Counted from the stretch's first letter, positions 21,691 to 29,439 are shown. The stretch is DNA of 34,309 bases from JAEUSF01 sp964484145 (GCA_964484145.1 CAZAED010000011.1:1-34309); one strand, 5' to 3'. Made by a program: numbers and translations. The notes: generated by a model not told the origin, from the letters alone.

Positions 21691-22064
21691 GTCCGGCTTC
21701 CAAGAAACGGCTTATTATGAATGAGGCCGTGACCAGCTTCCCCGCATATGAAGGGTGTTTTTCTGTTAAGGGGGAGCTGAGGTATGCTGTAAGGTACGGC
21801 GGAGCTTGGGAACGCAGTATAGCTGAGCGGTGGGCCGGGTGGTTCATTGGTCGCATGCCCCATAAAACGTGGGGTCCTCTGGACAGGGAGTGGGTGTACT
21901 ATAAGTTTATCCCAACGATGTACATCCTGTTCGTGCCAAAGGAGCTTACGTCTCTAAGCGTTGAGCCCTATCTGAGGGCTTTGTTTAAGGAAAGGCCCTG
22001 TGTTGCCGAGCATCCCAAGTTCGTAGGGTTCGTTCAGTCAAGGCGTCACCCAGTCATCCCCTAG
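21672..22064 (+). CDS. Orphan protein, 3' part of a split secreted gene
   Basis: Open from 21642; the first ATG is at 21672 with no SD. The product (130 aa) includes RRLIM-like basic stretches, VTSFPAYEGCFSVKGELRYA, AERWAGWFIGRMPHKTWGPL, YKFIPTMYILFVPKELTSLS and two Cys. It is followed by a strong terminator at 22100-22135. It most likely forms one gene with the signal-peptide ORF at 21595, either through a 1-nt deletion (mutation or assembly error) or through frameshifting. No family recognised. Confidence 0.55.
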   Translation: MWESRVSPASKKRLIMNEAVTSFPAYEGCFSVKGELRYAVRYGGAWERSIAERWAGWFIGRMPHKTWGPLDREWVYYKFIPTMYILFVPKELTSLSVEPYLRALFKERPCVAEHPKFVGFVQSRRHPVIP

Positions 22065-22099
22065 ATCTCTGCTTTTTGTGTAACTGCTTCTTTTGTTAA

Positions 22100-22135
22100 G
22101 GCGCGGAGCCTACTGTTCCGCGCCGATTTTTTATG
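22100..22135 (+). terminator. Intrinsic terminator of the 21595-22064 gene
   Basis: GGCGCGGA (22100-22107) / TCCGCGCC (22117-22124), then GATTTTTTAT. Confidence 0.9.
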
Positions 22136-22157
22136 GGATTTATTTTTTAAATTGAGT

Positions 22158-22163
22158 TATAAT
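22158..22163 (+). promoter_or_regulatory. -10 box giving a leaderless abrB-like mRNA
   Basis: TATAAT ends 7 bp before the ATG at 22171, so transcription should start at or next to the start codon. Confidence 0.6.
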
Positions 22164-22170
22164 ACTGGGT

Positions 22171-22359
22171 ATGCAGAGGAAAATATTTAAAACAGGAAAT
22201 AGTTTGGTTGTGGCTTTGTCTAAGAGTGTATTAGATAGGGCGGGATTAAAGGTAGGAGATAGTGTGGAAATGGAAGTAAGGGATGCAACTATCATCATCG
22301 GTAAAAGTAAGAAGGGTAGCCAACAGGCGCTGGAGTTGAAAATTAGGAGGAAGTTATAG
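22171..22359 (+). CDS. AbrB/SpoVT-type DNA-binding protein (MazE-like), no partner toxin
   Basis: A 62-aa swapped-hairpin AbrB domain. MQRKIFKTGNSLVVALSKSV and DRAGLKVGDSVEMEVRD match the N-terminal DNA-binding fold of MazE/AbrB antitoxins (residues 1-46), with a basic tail (ALELKIRRKL) instead of a toxin-binding region. No toxin ORF follows; the next gene is a peroxiredoxin. It could be a stand-alone regulator or an orphan antitoxin. Almost certainly leaderless, see the -10 box. Confidence 0.85.
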   Translation: MQRKIFKTGNSLVVALSKSVLDRAGLKVGDSVEMEVRDATIIIGKSKKGSQQALELKIRRKL

Positions 22360-22399
22360 AAAAGTTCATCAAGTTCTTAAAGTTATAAAGTAAAAGGTT

Positions 22400-22849
22400 A
22401 TGAAACTACAAGTTGGACAAATGGCGCCGGGTTTTGAACTGCCGGATCAGGACAACAATATGCACAGCCTAGAAGGGTCTTTGGGCGAGTGGGTTTTGGT
22501 GTGCTTTTACCCGGAAGACGACACACCGGGTTGTACAACCGAAGCTTGTGAAATACGCGACAACTTGCCAAAATTTCAAAACATTGGCGCGGAAGTTTTT
22601 GGTATTAGCACAGACAGCACAGAAAGCCATAAAAAATTCGCGCAAAAATACGGGCTGCCTTTTACTTTGCTTTCGGACGAAGACGGAAATGTTTCTAAAA
22701 GTTATGGTGTGGGAGGAGAAGGTTTTTTGGGTAGAAATTCCCGCACATCTTTCCTTATTGACCAGGAAGGTAGAATTGCTAAAATATATGAGAAGGTAGA
22801 CCCAAAAGGCCACGCGGAGGAAGTGCTTAGGGATATAGGGAGATTATGA
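22400..22849 (+). CDS. bcp: Thioredoxin-dependent thiol peroxidase (PrxQ/BCP)
   Basis: A peroxiredoxin that reduces H2O2 and organic hydroperoxides. YPEDDTPGCTTEACEIRD holds the peroxidatic C45 and the resolving C50, five residues apart as in two-Cys PrxQ. FELPDQDNN, GISTDSTESHKKFAQKYGLP and RTSFLIDQEGRI are further family motifs. Full length (149 aa). It has a weak purine stretch (AAAAGG) before the ATG. Protects against oxidants in the cytoplasm. Confidence 0.95.
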   Translation: MKLQVGQMAPGFELPDQDNNMHSLEGSLGEWVLVCFYPEDDTPGCTTEACEIRDNLPKFQNIGAEVFGISTDSTESHKKFAQKYGLPFTLLSDEDGNVSKSYGVGGEGFLGRNSRTSFLIDQEGRIAKIYEKVDPKGHAEEVLRDIGRL

Positions 22850-22925
22850 GTGCAGAATGAAGAATTAAGAATGCAAAATTAAAACAAAACCTGGTGAGCC
22901 GACAATTAAGAATAAGCTATAAAAT

Positions 22926-23186
22926 ATGAGCAAAACATTACTGGTAAAAATTACAGGACCAAGAGTTTGGGGAGTTGGCTTTAGGTTTGAGTCGCATTTG
23001 CAAATGGTAGACTTAGGGCTTACCGGCAAAGCCGAAAATACCAAAGAAGGGGTAGAAATAGAAGTTTCCGGCGAAGATCCGGCTTTAGAAAAATTTGTTG
23101 AGTGGGTAAAAATAGGCCCCGAGGGAGCAAAGGTTGGGAATGTAGAGATAAATGAAGTCAATAAAAACGAGGGAAACGAAAAATGA
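22926..23186 (+). CDS. acyP: Acylphosphatase
   Basis: An 86-aa acylphosphatase that hydrolyses carboxyl-phosphate bonds. The phosphate loop is GPRVWGVGFR with catalytic R20, and the second motif GLTGKAENTKEGVEI supplies N38. No SD. It overlaps the start of the CutA gene by 4 bp (ATGA), so the two are coupled. Confidence 0.92.
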   Translation: MSKTLLVKITGPRVWGVGFRFESHLQMVDLGLTGKAENTKEGVEIEVSGEDPALEKFVEWVKIGPEGAKVGNVEINEVNKNEGNEK

Positions 23187-23521
23187 AGAAAAGTAAAAGT
23201 GTAATTTGGGTGGTAGTAAACAGTAATTCAGTAAAAGAAGCCGACAAAATAGGTAAGGCCATTTTAAAAGAAAGACTTTGCGCTTGTTATGGGATTATTC
23301 CGAGAATAAAAAGTGTTTACTATTGGCCACCGCTATCAGCAAAATTGGAAATGTCAAAGGGGCCGCTTTTAACACTTGAGACATTGCCAAAAAATTATTT
23401 AAAAATAACAGCTCTGGTAAAAAAACTTCACACCGACAAAGTGCCTTTCGTCGGCCAGTTCGAATTTAAGAATATAGAATCCAACTTTTATAGTTGGCTA
23501 AAAAATGAAATTAAAAAATAG
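23183..23521 (+). CDS. cutA: CutA-like divalent-cation tolerance protein
   Basis: A 112-aa trimeric CutA1-family protein. NSVKEADKIGKAILKERLCA, YGIIPRIKSVYYWPP and LHTDKVPFVGQFEF follow the family pattern; the usual E-x-x-L-I/KT stretch is LLTLETLPKNY. It may bind metal; its cellular role is poorly defined even in E. coli. Coupled to the acylphosphatase and followed by two small genes. Confidence 0.85.
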   Translation: MKKSKSVIWVVVNSNSVKEADKIGKAILKERLCACYGIIPRIKSVYYWPPLSAKLEMSKGPLLTLETLPKNYLKITALVKKLHTDKVPFVGQFEFKNIESNFYSWLKNEIKK

Positions 23522-23533
23522 AAAGGAAAAATT

Positions 23534-23716
23534 ATGGAAGGAAAGTTTATAGAAGGACTTAGAAACCTGTTAGGCTCGGTCGGGGGAGACAAAAAACTAA
23601 CAGAAAAACCAAGACGAGAAAACGAAGGTGGAAAGTTTATGGCTGTCCCGGGCGATCAAAAATTGGGGACAACAGAAGAAGAAGCCGACATAATAGCAGC
23701 TAACAGAAAGGAATAA
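23534..23716 (+). CDS. Small charged hypothetical protein (60 aa)
   Basis: The ATG at 23534 has an SD-like AAAGGA. The product is hydrophilic and probably disordered (MEGKFIEGLRNLLGSVGGDK, then EKPRRENEGG, ending TEEEADIIAANRKE). No family recognised. It sits in a run of closely spaced genes (CutA - 23534 - 23724 - MFS), so it is likely expressed with them. Confidence 0.5.
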   Translation: MEGKFIEGLRNLLGSVGGDKKLTEKPRRENEGGKFMAVPGDQKLGTTEEEADIIAANRKE

Positions 23717-23723
23717 AAATAAT

Positions 23724-24017
23724 ATGACTTCTTTTTTTAGACGCGAGTTAAAGGACTCTCAAGAAGCAATGTTTAAACGCGCGGAAGGGTATCAGGCAGA
23801 AGCAGCGCGGGAAAAACAGCTTGAAATGCTTGGAAACTTATTACGCCAGTTTGTTAATAATCCTGATCAAAATATTGCAACCAGGTTAAGGCAGGAATTA
23901 ATTTTAGAAATGAAAAAGAATAATTTTAGCCCTGAAGATTTAAGAAGAGGAGCTGTAGCCGCGGGATTTAGTGAGCAAGAAACTACTCAGGCAATGCTTA
24001 AGTTGAATTTACAGTAA
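23724..24017 (+). CDS. Small alpha-helical hypothetical protein (97 aa)
   Basis: The SD-like AAAGGA lies about 13 bp before the ATG at 23724. The sequence is strongly helical and charged (ELKDSQEAMFKRAEGYQAEA, AAREKQLEMLGNLLRQFVNN), ending in a possible UBA-like or helix-turn segment (NNFSPEDLRRGAVAAGFSEQ). No function known. It lies 5 bp before the MFS gene. Confidence 0.6.
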   Translation: MTSFFRRELKDSQEAMFKRAEGYQAEAAREKQLEMLGNLLRQFVNNPDQNIATRLRQELILEMKKNNFSPEDLRRGAVAAGFSEQETTQAMLKLNLQ

Positions 24018-24022
24018 ATTTG

Positions 24023-25258
24023 ATGCTCAACAAACTTTCTTCGGACCAAAAGCGGATTTTGTGGGTTCTGTCACTTATTAATTTAATTAACTACCTGGAC
24101 AGGCAGGTAGTTTTTCCGTTGTTCGGGCATATTAAGGCAGAGTTTAAAATTTCCGACTTTCAGTTAGGAATTATTGCCTCGGTATTTATGTTGGTACATT
24201 CTTTGGCGAGTTTGCCGCTCGGAATTTTAGCTGACAAAATGTCGCGCAGGGTGGTTATTGCCGCGGGGGTTGGTTTTTGGAGCATAATGAGTTTTGTAAG
24301 CGGCCTTAGTAGGTCTTTTGGCCAGCTTTTGTTTGTACGCGGCAGCGTGGGAATAGGCGAAGCCGCGTATGCCCCGGCTGCCACGGCTATGATATCGGAT
24401 AATTTACCGCAAAGTTACTGGTCGCGGGCGCAAGGTTTTTTTAACGCAGCCATGATGATAGGCGGAACTTTGGGAGCTATGGCTGGGGGACTTATAGCTT
24501 ACTATTTAAACGATTGGCGACTGGCTTTTTTTATTGTTTCCCCCTTAGGAATAATTTTAGCCTGGGCGGCTTACAAATTGCCGGACAGAAGAGTTTTAGA
24601 ACATAGCGTAAAAATTAGCGTTTCGGCTTTGCGCGGCAATTCGGCCTTTTGGTGGATAGTATTTAGCGGTGTTTTAGCAACGCTAGCTTCAGGCGCTTAC
24701 ATTACCTGGGGTGTGGAATTTATTTCACGTTATAAAGGGATGAATTTACGAGACGCGGGGCTGGTTTTGGGGCTGACACTTATGGTAGCCGGGCTTTTGG
24801 GTGTGGCATTTGGCGGTATGGCAGCTGACTATTTGCATAAAAAAATAAAATATGGTCGTAGTATAACCGTGGCTATTTCACTTTGTTTGGCCGCACCGTT
24901 TTTGTATTTGGGTATGGGCGAAACACATAAAGTTTTGTTTTTATTTTATTTTTTTATGGGCACCATGCTATTTAGTGTTTATCACGCCCCGGTGACTGCG
25001 GTTATGCACGAAGTGGTGCCAAAAAGTTTAAGAGCTAGCGCCTTTGCGGTTTACGTTTTAGTCATTCATTTAATTGGCGACACTTTGGCTCCGGCTATAA
25101 TTGGCAGAGTTTCCGACAGTTTTGGGCTTTTAAGGGCACTAGAGTGGACTTCTTTGGCAGTGTTATTTTCCGGACTATCATTTTTTGTAGTTTCGGAACT
25201 TATTCGTAAGAGAAAGGTTGAAGTTATAGAGGACGAAGCGGGTGAAATTGTGGTATAA
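24023..25258 (+). CDS. MFS transporter
   Basis: A 12-helix major facilitator (411 aa from the ATG at 24023; a TTG three bases earlier is possible). It has the loop 2-3 signature GILADKMSRRVVI, NYLDRQVVFPL at the end of TM1 (Spinster/anion-symporter-like) and VGIGEAAYAPAATAMISDN. The substrate cannot be fixed; the NYLDR motif is seen in organic-anion and sphingolipid-type transporters. Its last codons contain a TGGTATAAT promoter for the pilin operon. Confidence 0.85.
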   Translation: MLNKLSSDQKRILWVLSLINLINYLDRQVVFPLFGHIKAEFKISDFQLGIIASVFMLVHSLASLPLGILADKMSRRVVIAAGVGFWSIMSFVSGLSRSFGQLLFVRGSVGIGEAAYAPAATAMISDNLPQSYWSRAQGFFNAAMMIGGTLGAMAGGLIAYYLNDWRLAFFIVSPLGIILAWAAYKLPDRRVLEHSVKISVSALRGNSAFWWIVFSGVLATLASGAYITWGVEFISRYKGMNLRDAGLVLGLTLMVAGLLGVAFGGMAADYLHKKIKYGRSITVAISLCLAAPFLYLGMGETHKVLFLFYFFMGTMLFSVYHAPVTAVMHEVVPKSLRASAFAVYVLVIHLIGDTLAPAIIGRVSDSFGLLRALEWTSLAVLFSGLSFFVVSELIRKRKVEVIEDEAGEIVV

Positions 25259-25259
25259 T
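25251..25259 (+). promoter_or_regulatory. Extended -10 promoter of the pilin operon
   Basis: TGGTATAAT, overlapping the stop codon of the MFS gene, about 60 bp before the GTG at 25320. Confidence 0.55.
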
Positions 25260-25319
25260 TAGAATAGTTATTAGTACTTAGTGCATAGTGAATAGTGAAG
25301 AAATAAAAATAAAATTCAG

Positions 25320-27140
25320 GTGCAGATAAATCATAAATCAAAAATCATAAATTATAAATTATCCGCGGGGTTTACCCTCCTCGAGGCTCTTATGAGCCTT
25401 GCGATTTTTGCAATTATTGCGCTTGGGGTAATTGGGTCTTACGCGGCTTTAATTCGTAGTGTAAAAGTTGTTAGGGAGCGAACTATTCTAGCAACCTTAG
25501 CTGACAACTATATGGAAATAGTTAAAAATATGCCATATAGTCAGGTGGGTACAAAGGTTGGAAATCCAAACGGCCCCTTGGCAGACCTAACCAATGCCAT
25601 TACAACAAAAATTGAAAGCTATTCTTACAAAATTTATTATGAGGTTACCTATATAGACGACCCGGCGGACGCTTTGGCACCCACAGATGTTGAGCCTGCG
25701 GACTACAAGCAGGTTAAAATGACAATATTAAATACAACAACCAATCAGACATCAGTTTTTTCCACCAACATTGTGCCAAAGGGTTTGGAAGGTACATTAA
25801 ACGCGGGCGCGCTTTTACTTAAAGTTTTTAATGCAAACGGCCAGCCGGTTTCGGGCGCTAGTATACATATTGAATCTACAACTACAGCGCCGACAATTAT
25901 TTTAGACAGAACCAGTGACGCAAGCGGCCAGTGGATAGAAGTGGGGCTTCCGGCAAAAGTTAATGGCTATCATATTGTGGTAACAAAAGCCGGTTATTCT
26001 ACAGACATGACATACCCGCCTACGGCGGCAAACCCAAATCCAATTAAGCCAGACGCCACAATTTTAGACGGCCAAGTTACAACTATTAGTTTTGCCATAG
26101 ACTTGCTGGCGAATTTAAATATAAAAACTTTAAACAACCTCTGTCAGCCGGTAAGCGGAGTCAATGTAAATGTCGCCGGATCTAAATTAATAGGCACAAG
26201 TCCCAATATTTATAAATATAATCAAAATTTCTCCTCTGTTGCAGGGCTGATTGCCTTAACTAATTTAGAGTGGGATACATACACACCAACTTTATTAACC
26301 GGCCAGTCCTGGGTGGTTTTGGGGACCTCGCCAATCCAAAAAATAGACGTGCTTCCCGGGACAACCCAAACTTTTACCATGATACTCGGCTTAAATGGCA
26401 CAGCTAACAGTTTGTTAGTAATTGTAAAAGACGCGGCAACCGGTTCGGCTTTGGAGGGTGCAACTGTACATTTGCGCAAAGGTGGCAGTGTTCCGCAGGA
26501 CTACTACGGTACAACCGGCGGTAGCGTATGGGTGCAGTCTTCCTGGACGTCCGGAGGCGGGGTTAGTAACTGGTCAAGCAGTACGCAAGCAAATTATTTT
26601 CAAGACGATGCCAATATAGACATAAATAGCGCGCCAACAGGAGTAAGGCTAAATAAAATTTCAGGCAGGTATGTTGCAAGCGGATGGCTTGAATCTTCCT
26701 CTTATGATACCGGTACTTCGGCAAGTAATTTTACGACCATAACTTGGCAGCCGCCTTCTCAAAGCGCTTCTAGTACTTTGCAATTTCAAATTGCGGTAAA
26801 TAACGATAATGCAACATGGAGTTACAAAGGTCCGGACGGAACCAGTTCCACTTATTTTACAACGCCCGGGACAGATATGGGTAGCGCCTTTGACGGAAAT
26901 AGATATATAAGATACAAAGCATTTTTGTCTACACTGGACGATAAAAAAACTCCGGTTCTAACTTCTATAAATTTGAATTATGTTTCAGGTTGTTTTACCC
27001 CAGGACAGGTATGGTTTGGAAGTTTAACTGCGGGTAATAATTATGATTTAGATGTTACTTTAGCAGGGTATCAAACCCAAACTATTAATAATATAGATAT
27101 AAACGGCAACCAAGCTTATGAAGTTTTAATGAGCCCATGA
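25320..27140 (+). CDS. Prepilin-like protein with large extracellular domains (606 aa)
   Basis: A type IV pilin/pseudopilin. The leader MQINHKSKIINYKLSAG ends at the prepilin peptidase site, followed by FTLLEALMSLAIFAIIALGV with the conserved E5 of the mature chain. The start is GTG at 25320; the first 60 nt look like the local A+T repeat (ATAAATCATAAATC), as if the leader were built from it. After the helix come carboxypeptidase-regulatory-like (CarboxypepD_reg) repeats: KVFNANGQPVSGASIHIES (about 172), LNNLCQPVSGVNVNVAG (about 273) and VIVKDAATGSALEGATVHLR (about 366). A beta-sandwich domain (about 420-560) follows. Probably a minor or tip pilin for binding. Confidence 0.85.
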   Translation: MQINHKSKIINYKLSAGFTLLEALMSLAIFAIIALGVIGSYAALIRSVKVVRERTILATLADNYMEIVKNMPYSQVGTKVGNPNGPLADLTNAITTKIESYSYKIYYEVTYIDDPADALAPTDVEPADYKQVKMTILNTTTNQTSVFSTNIVPKGLEGTLNAGALLLKVFNANGQPVSGASIHIESTTTAPTIILDRTSDASGQWIEVGLPAKVNGYHIVVTKAGYSTDMTYPPTAANPNPIKPDATILDGQVTTISFAIDLLANLNIKTLNNLCQPVSGVNVNVAGSKLIGTSPNIYKYNQNFSSVAGLIALTNLEWDTYTPTLLTGQSWVVLGTSPIQKIDVLPGTTQTFTMILGLNGTANSLLVIVKDAATGSALEGATVHLRKGGSVPQDYYGTTGGSVWVQSSWTSGGGVSNWSSSTQANYFQDDANIDINSAPTGVRLNKISGRYVASGWLESSSYDTGTSASNFTTITWQPPSQSASSTLQFQIAVNNDNATWSYKGPDGTSSTYFTTPGTDMGSAFDGNRYIRYKAFLSTLDDKKTPVLTSINLNYVSGCFTPGQVWFGSLTAGNNYDLDVTLAGYQTQTINNIDINGNQAYEVLMSP

Positions 27141-27141
27141 T

Positions 27142-27207
27142 TAATTGAACAAAATTAAGTAAGATTAAATAAAATTGACCAAAATTTAAAACACAATTAT
27201 GGTCAAT
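27142..27207. repeat. Intergenic repeat, first copy in the pilin operon
   Basis: ATTGAACAAAATTAAGTAA followed by ATTGACC...ACAATTATGGTCAAT. The copy at 27931-28015 is closely similar and carries three TATGGTCAAT units; a shorter form is at 29440-29520. ATTGACCA/TGGTCAAT can form a hairpin. Confidence 0.65.
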
Positions 27208-27264
27208 CGCGAACAATTAAATAAGGGTTTTACCCCGCACCACTTTTTACTAATTAAGTTATGA
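27199..27264 (+). CDS. Interrupted prepilin leader (21-codon ORF)
   Basis: The ATG at 27199 encodes MVNREQLNKGFT, then diverges into PHHFLLIKL and stops at TGA 27262-27264, which overlaps the ATG of the next ORF (ATGA). Its first ten residues match those of the PilX-like gene at 28007 (MVNRDQFNSG). It is best explained as the original start of the prepilin gene at 27261, cut off by the 100-bp element at 27233-27332. It may still be translated and couple translation to the downstream start. Confidence 0.65.
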   Translation: MVNREQLNKGFTPHHFLLIKL

Positions 27265-27336
27265 AAAAATTAGTGTTAGTAAATAAAAAAATAATTTTAT
27301 ATAAGCCAGCATTTTTTAAAAGTGGTGCGGGGTTTA
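27229..27336. mobile_element. 100-bp MITE-like element with 15-bp TIRs and TTTA target duplication
   Basis: Left terminus CCCCGCACCACTTTT (27233-27247) and right terminus AAAAGTGGTGCGGGG (27318-27332) are perfect inverted repeats. TTTA flanks both sides (27229-27232, 27333-27336). The 70-bp interior is A+T-rich with no coding capacity of its own except the new ATG at 27261. Deleting the element and one TTTA on paper joins AAT AAG GGT TTT A to CC CTA ATA GAA, i.e. NKG-FTLIE, in frame with both the ATG at 27199 and the rest of the pilin gene. Confidence 0.75.
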
Positions 27337-27929
27337 CCCTAATAGAAACCGTAGTTGCTATTTTTGCTTTTGCCATAATTATGATTGGTTTAGTTGCTTT
27401 AATATCGCAAATTATTACGGGTAGTAGAAAACAGTCAGATTTATTAGCAGACACAGACCAAGCCCGAAAAGTGGCATTTGGTATTGTAAACGAGCTACGA
27501 AACGCCCAAACCGGCTTAAATGGAGCATACGCTCTTGAAACTGCAGGGAATCAGCAAATTGTCTATTATAGCAACTCTGATAGAGACACAAATATTGAAA
27601 GAATTAGATATTATTTGCAAAATGGAAAACTTTATAAAGGTATTGTAGAGTACAATGGTAGTTCGTACCCAACTTCTACTGAGTTTAGTACCTTAATGCA
27701 AAATGATGTGGCAAATTCCAGTTCAACCCCGCTGTTTTATTATTACGACAGTTCATACGTAGGGTCTTCTACCCAAGCTTCGCTTACGCAGCCTGTTAAT
27801 GTTACGGCAGTTAAATATGTAAAAGTAAATTTACAAGTTTATAACAAAGCCGGTGTAAAAAATACTAATTTTTTTACTATTACAGCCGGCGGGACGGTTA
27901 GGAATTTGAAAACAAACCTGGGGAACTAA
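27261..27929 (+). CDS. Prepilin / pseudopilin (222 aa) with element-derived leader
   Basis: The mature start FTLIETVVAIFAFAIIMIGL is a classic type IV pilin N-terminus with E5. The present leader MKKLVLVNKKIILYKPAFFK plus SGAG comes from the inserted element and is about 24 residues, long for this family; the pre-insertion leader would have been MVNREQLNKG. The body (about residues 50-222) has GspJ/PilW-like spacing (QARKVAFGIVNELRNAQTGL, RIRYYLQNGKLYKGIVE). No SD precedes the ATG. Its start lies in a possible hairpin formed by the 15-bp repeats. Confidence 0.85.
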   Translation: MKKLVLVNKKIILYKPAFFKSGAGFTLIETVVAIFAFAIIMIGLVALISQIITGSRKQSDLLADTDQARKVAFGIVNELRNAQTGLNGAYALETAGNQQIVYYSNSDRDTNIERIRYYLQNGKLYKGIVEYNGSSYPTSTEFSTLMQNDVANSSSTPLFYYYDSSYVGSSTQASLTQPVNVTAVKYVKVNLQVYNKAGVKNTNFFTITAGGTVRNLKTNLGN

Positions 27930-27930
27930 G

Positions 27931-28015
27931 AGATTGAACAAAATTAAGTAAAATTAAGTAAAATTGACCAAAAATTTAATACAATTATGGTCAATTATGG
28001 TCAATTATGGTCAAT
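27931..28015. repeat. Intergenic repeat, second copy, with three 10-bp start-region units
   Basis: The same ATTGAACAAAATTAAGTAA / ATTGACC sequence as at 27142, then TATGGTCAAT three times at 10-bp period. This gives ATGs at 27987, 27997 and 28007 in three different frames; only the last reads into the pilin. Confidence 0.75.
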
Positions 28016-29439
28016 CGTGATCAATTTAATTCCGGTAGTACTCTTATATATACCGTCATTGTCATTTTCATTTTCTCAATGGTAATGCTTGCGGTTNNNN
28101 NNNNNNTTTATCTTATGCATCGGCTCAGGTTAGGCTCGTGCGCAGTACTATAGCCAGAGAACAGGCTTTTCAAATTGCTGAAGCCGGAGCAAATTATTAT
28201 CAATGGCGATTAGCTCACTACGCCACTGACTATTATGACGGGAATGCTTCTTCAACTAGCCCCGGCCCTTACATTCATGATTACGTGGACAAAGATACAA
28301 ACCAAAAAATTGGGCAGTATAGCTTAACTATAATTCCTCCCAGTGTTGGGTCAACTATTGTTACTATTAAGTCTACCGGCTACACTCAGCAAAATCCTAA
28401 TACAAAAAGAACGGTAACTGTACGTTATGGGGTGCCTTCTTTAGCTAAGTACGCTTTTTTGACTAATACGGATGTTTGGATAGGAAGTTCGGAAAATGTT
28501 AGCGGCGCGCTTCATGCCAATGGAGGTATTCGGTTTGACGGCAGTGGCAACGCGCCTATAACCTCGGCTAAAAGTACTTATACTTGCCAAAGTTGGTCGG
28601 GCAGTCCCTGCCCGGCTACTAAAAATGGAATATGGGGCTCTGCTCCGGGCTCTACTCAAAATTTTTGGTCATATCCGGTGGCGAATGTGGATTTTTCCAG
28701 CATTACTTCCAATTTAGCAACCATGAAGAGTAGTGCACAAACTAACGGTATTTATTTGCCGCCTTCCAATGCCCAAGGTTATTCTTTAGTTTTTAACTCC
28801 GGGGGTACAATTTCTATTTATAGAGTTACATCACTAACAGCAGTTCCAAGAGGCACTGACGTTAACGGCAACACCCACAATGAAGATATAGACTATAACG
28901 CGAGAACTAAACTTGACGGTAACCCCAGTGTTGCCGGGACTCAAGATTATAACATGCCAACAAATGGAGTAATATATATTGAAGACACTACCTGGGTGGA
29001 AGGGACGGTAAAAGGCAGAGCTTTGGTCGCGACCGCTAAACTGCCTTACAATTCAAATACAGCTCCGAGTATAATTATTCCAAATAACTTAGTTTATGCG
29101 GCTAAAGACGGCACTAATGTTTTGGGTTTAATTGGTCAAAAAGATATTTTATTAGCTTATAATACACCAAATAATATGGAGATTAATGCCGCATTAATTG
29201 CTCAAAATGGGAGCGCCCAAGTTTGGAATTTTGGCAGCACAAAAAATAATTTAACTATTTATGGAGCTGTTTCAAGTTTTGGGGTTTGGACATGGAGCTG
29301 GGTAAATGGTAGCAATAATTGTATTTCAGGTTATTGTAATACTTTTACCTCCTATGACAATAATTTACTTTATGGTCCGCCGCCTTCGTTTCCTTTATCT
29401 AGCGACGGGTATCAGCAAATTAGTTGGAACTCGGATTAA
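28007..29439 (+). CDS. PilX-like pilus assembly protein, interrupted by the sequence gap
   Basis: The ATG at 28007 opens MVNRDQFNSGSTLIYTVIVI, a short leader ending in G followed by a hydrophobic helix (to 28096). After the 10 N (28097-28106) the chain continues SYASAQVRLVRSTIAREQAF, then QIAEAGANYYQW, the PilX/GspK-like helix. The two sides are in different frames if the gap is taken as exactly 10 nt; a length of 8 or 11 would join them, so the gap size is a placeholder. The C-terminal 300 residues form a DUF-type beta-rich domain (GSSENVSGALHANGGIRFDG; GALVATAKLPYNSNTAPSI-like strands) seen in PilX-related proteins (inference). Confidence 0.75.
28097..28106. other. Assembly gap (10 N)
   Basis: Ten undetermined bases inside the PilX-like gene. 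Codon phase on both sides requires a true length of 2, 5, 8 or 11 (3n+2), not 10. Confidence 0.95.

Noticed and set aside
22171..22359. Toxin-antitoxin pair
   Set aside because: Only the AbrB/MazE-like half is present; the next gene is a peroxiredoxin with its own purine-rich start region.
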